Assembly (NCBI RefSeq): GCF_004339765.1
Contig: NZ_SMGO01000003.1
Span: 248,001-312,000 of the forward strand
Source of the DNA: Albibacterium bauzanense
GTDB taxonomy: Bacteria > Bacteroidota > Bacteroidia > Sphingobacteriales > Sphingobacteriaceae
DNA: 64,000 bases
Direction: 5' to 3'
Shown here: one piece after another, positions 63,995-64,000 of the stretch
Layout: the number at the start of each line of letters is the position of its first letter
Position numbering within the stretch: position 1 is the first letter of the stretch
Notes under the pieces: generated by a model
The model's input: the letters and a program-made list of their open reading frames with translations, nothing else
Database searches by the model: none
Told to the model about the DNA's origin: nothing
Position numbers and translations under genes: made by a program

Positions 63995-64000
63995 TTGTAT

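Overview
The window comes from an AT-rich member of the Bacteroidota, most likely a Sphingobacteriales/Sphingobacteriaceae-type soil or water bacterium. The evidence is a SusC/SusD pair with STN and DUF4974-FecR domains, a TonB receptor, DUF4142 lipoproteins, A-rich rather than Shine-Dalgarno start contexts, and several promoters of the Bacteroidota form TTG-N18-22-TAnnTTTG. The genus cannot be fixed from the sequence alone. No rRNA, tRNA, insertion sequence, prophage or CRISPR array was seen. The window looks like ordinary chromosome, with most novelty in regulation.

Layout. 1-4.85 kb: two tandem copies (the first cut by the window edge) of a very large lipoprotein cytochrome with propeller, HEAT-like, CxxCH haem and discoidin-like parts. 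4.9-7.9 kb: a minus-strand nrdB-nrdA operon (class Ia ribonucleotide reductase) behind a cobalamin riboswitch and a consensus promoter. 8-13.1 kb: a large secreted MG2/plug-domain protein, a tiny membrane protein, a PRC-barrel protein and an overlapping SDR/CinA-like pair. 13.3-16.3 kb: lpdA, a TIGR02757 protein and a HAD phosphatase. 16.5-22.7 kb: the thrA-thrB-thrC-MFS operon on the minus strand, preceded by what looks like a complete Ile/Thr attenuator (leader peptide, antiterminator segment, terminator). 22.7-28.3 kb: a DUF1275 protein, nagA coupled to a DEFD-box helicase and YccF, a DUF72 protein and a CorA-like transporter.

28.4-39.2 kb: two DUF4142 lipoproteins, then a compact uptake locus: ECF sigma factor, FecR anti-sigma factor, STN-containing SusC, SusD and two tandem CE1-like esterases, with no glycoside hydrolase. 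39.3-47.5 kb: a stand-alone TonB receptor divergent from an operon of a MetR-like LysR regulator, a 1-Cys peroxiredoxin and NADPH sulfite reductase CysJI. This suggests a sulfur-acquisition module, with two strong palindromes in the divergent region. 47.5-54.8 kb: an erythromycin-esterase-family protein with a phosphoribosyltransferase, several small proteins, an HD hydrolase, a 5'-nucleotidase-like protein, an Nramp-UspA fusion and an APC permease.

54.9-60.9 kb: eight or nine minus-strand genes resembling a quinone/electrophile-response set (two ring-cleaving VOC dioxygenases, esterases, SpxH/FrnE-like DsbA, Rossmann reductase, YceI) with a Crp/Fnr regulator. Two matching Crp-type boxes lie 56-57 bp upstream of two consensus -7 elements in this cluster, which suggests a local regulon. 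61.1-63.8 kb: arsR-arsC-acr3 arsenic resistance, whose last gene overlaps a convergent TIGR01777 epimerase. The most informative signals are the B12 riboswitch on nrdBA, the thr attenuator, the Crp-box pair in the electrophile cluster, the TonB/LysR/Prx/CysJI module and the mosaic tandem cytochromes.
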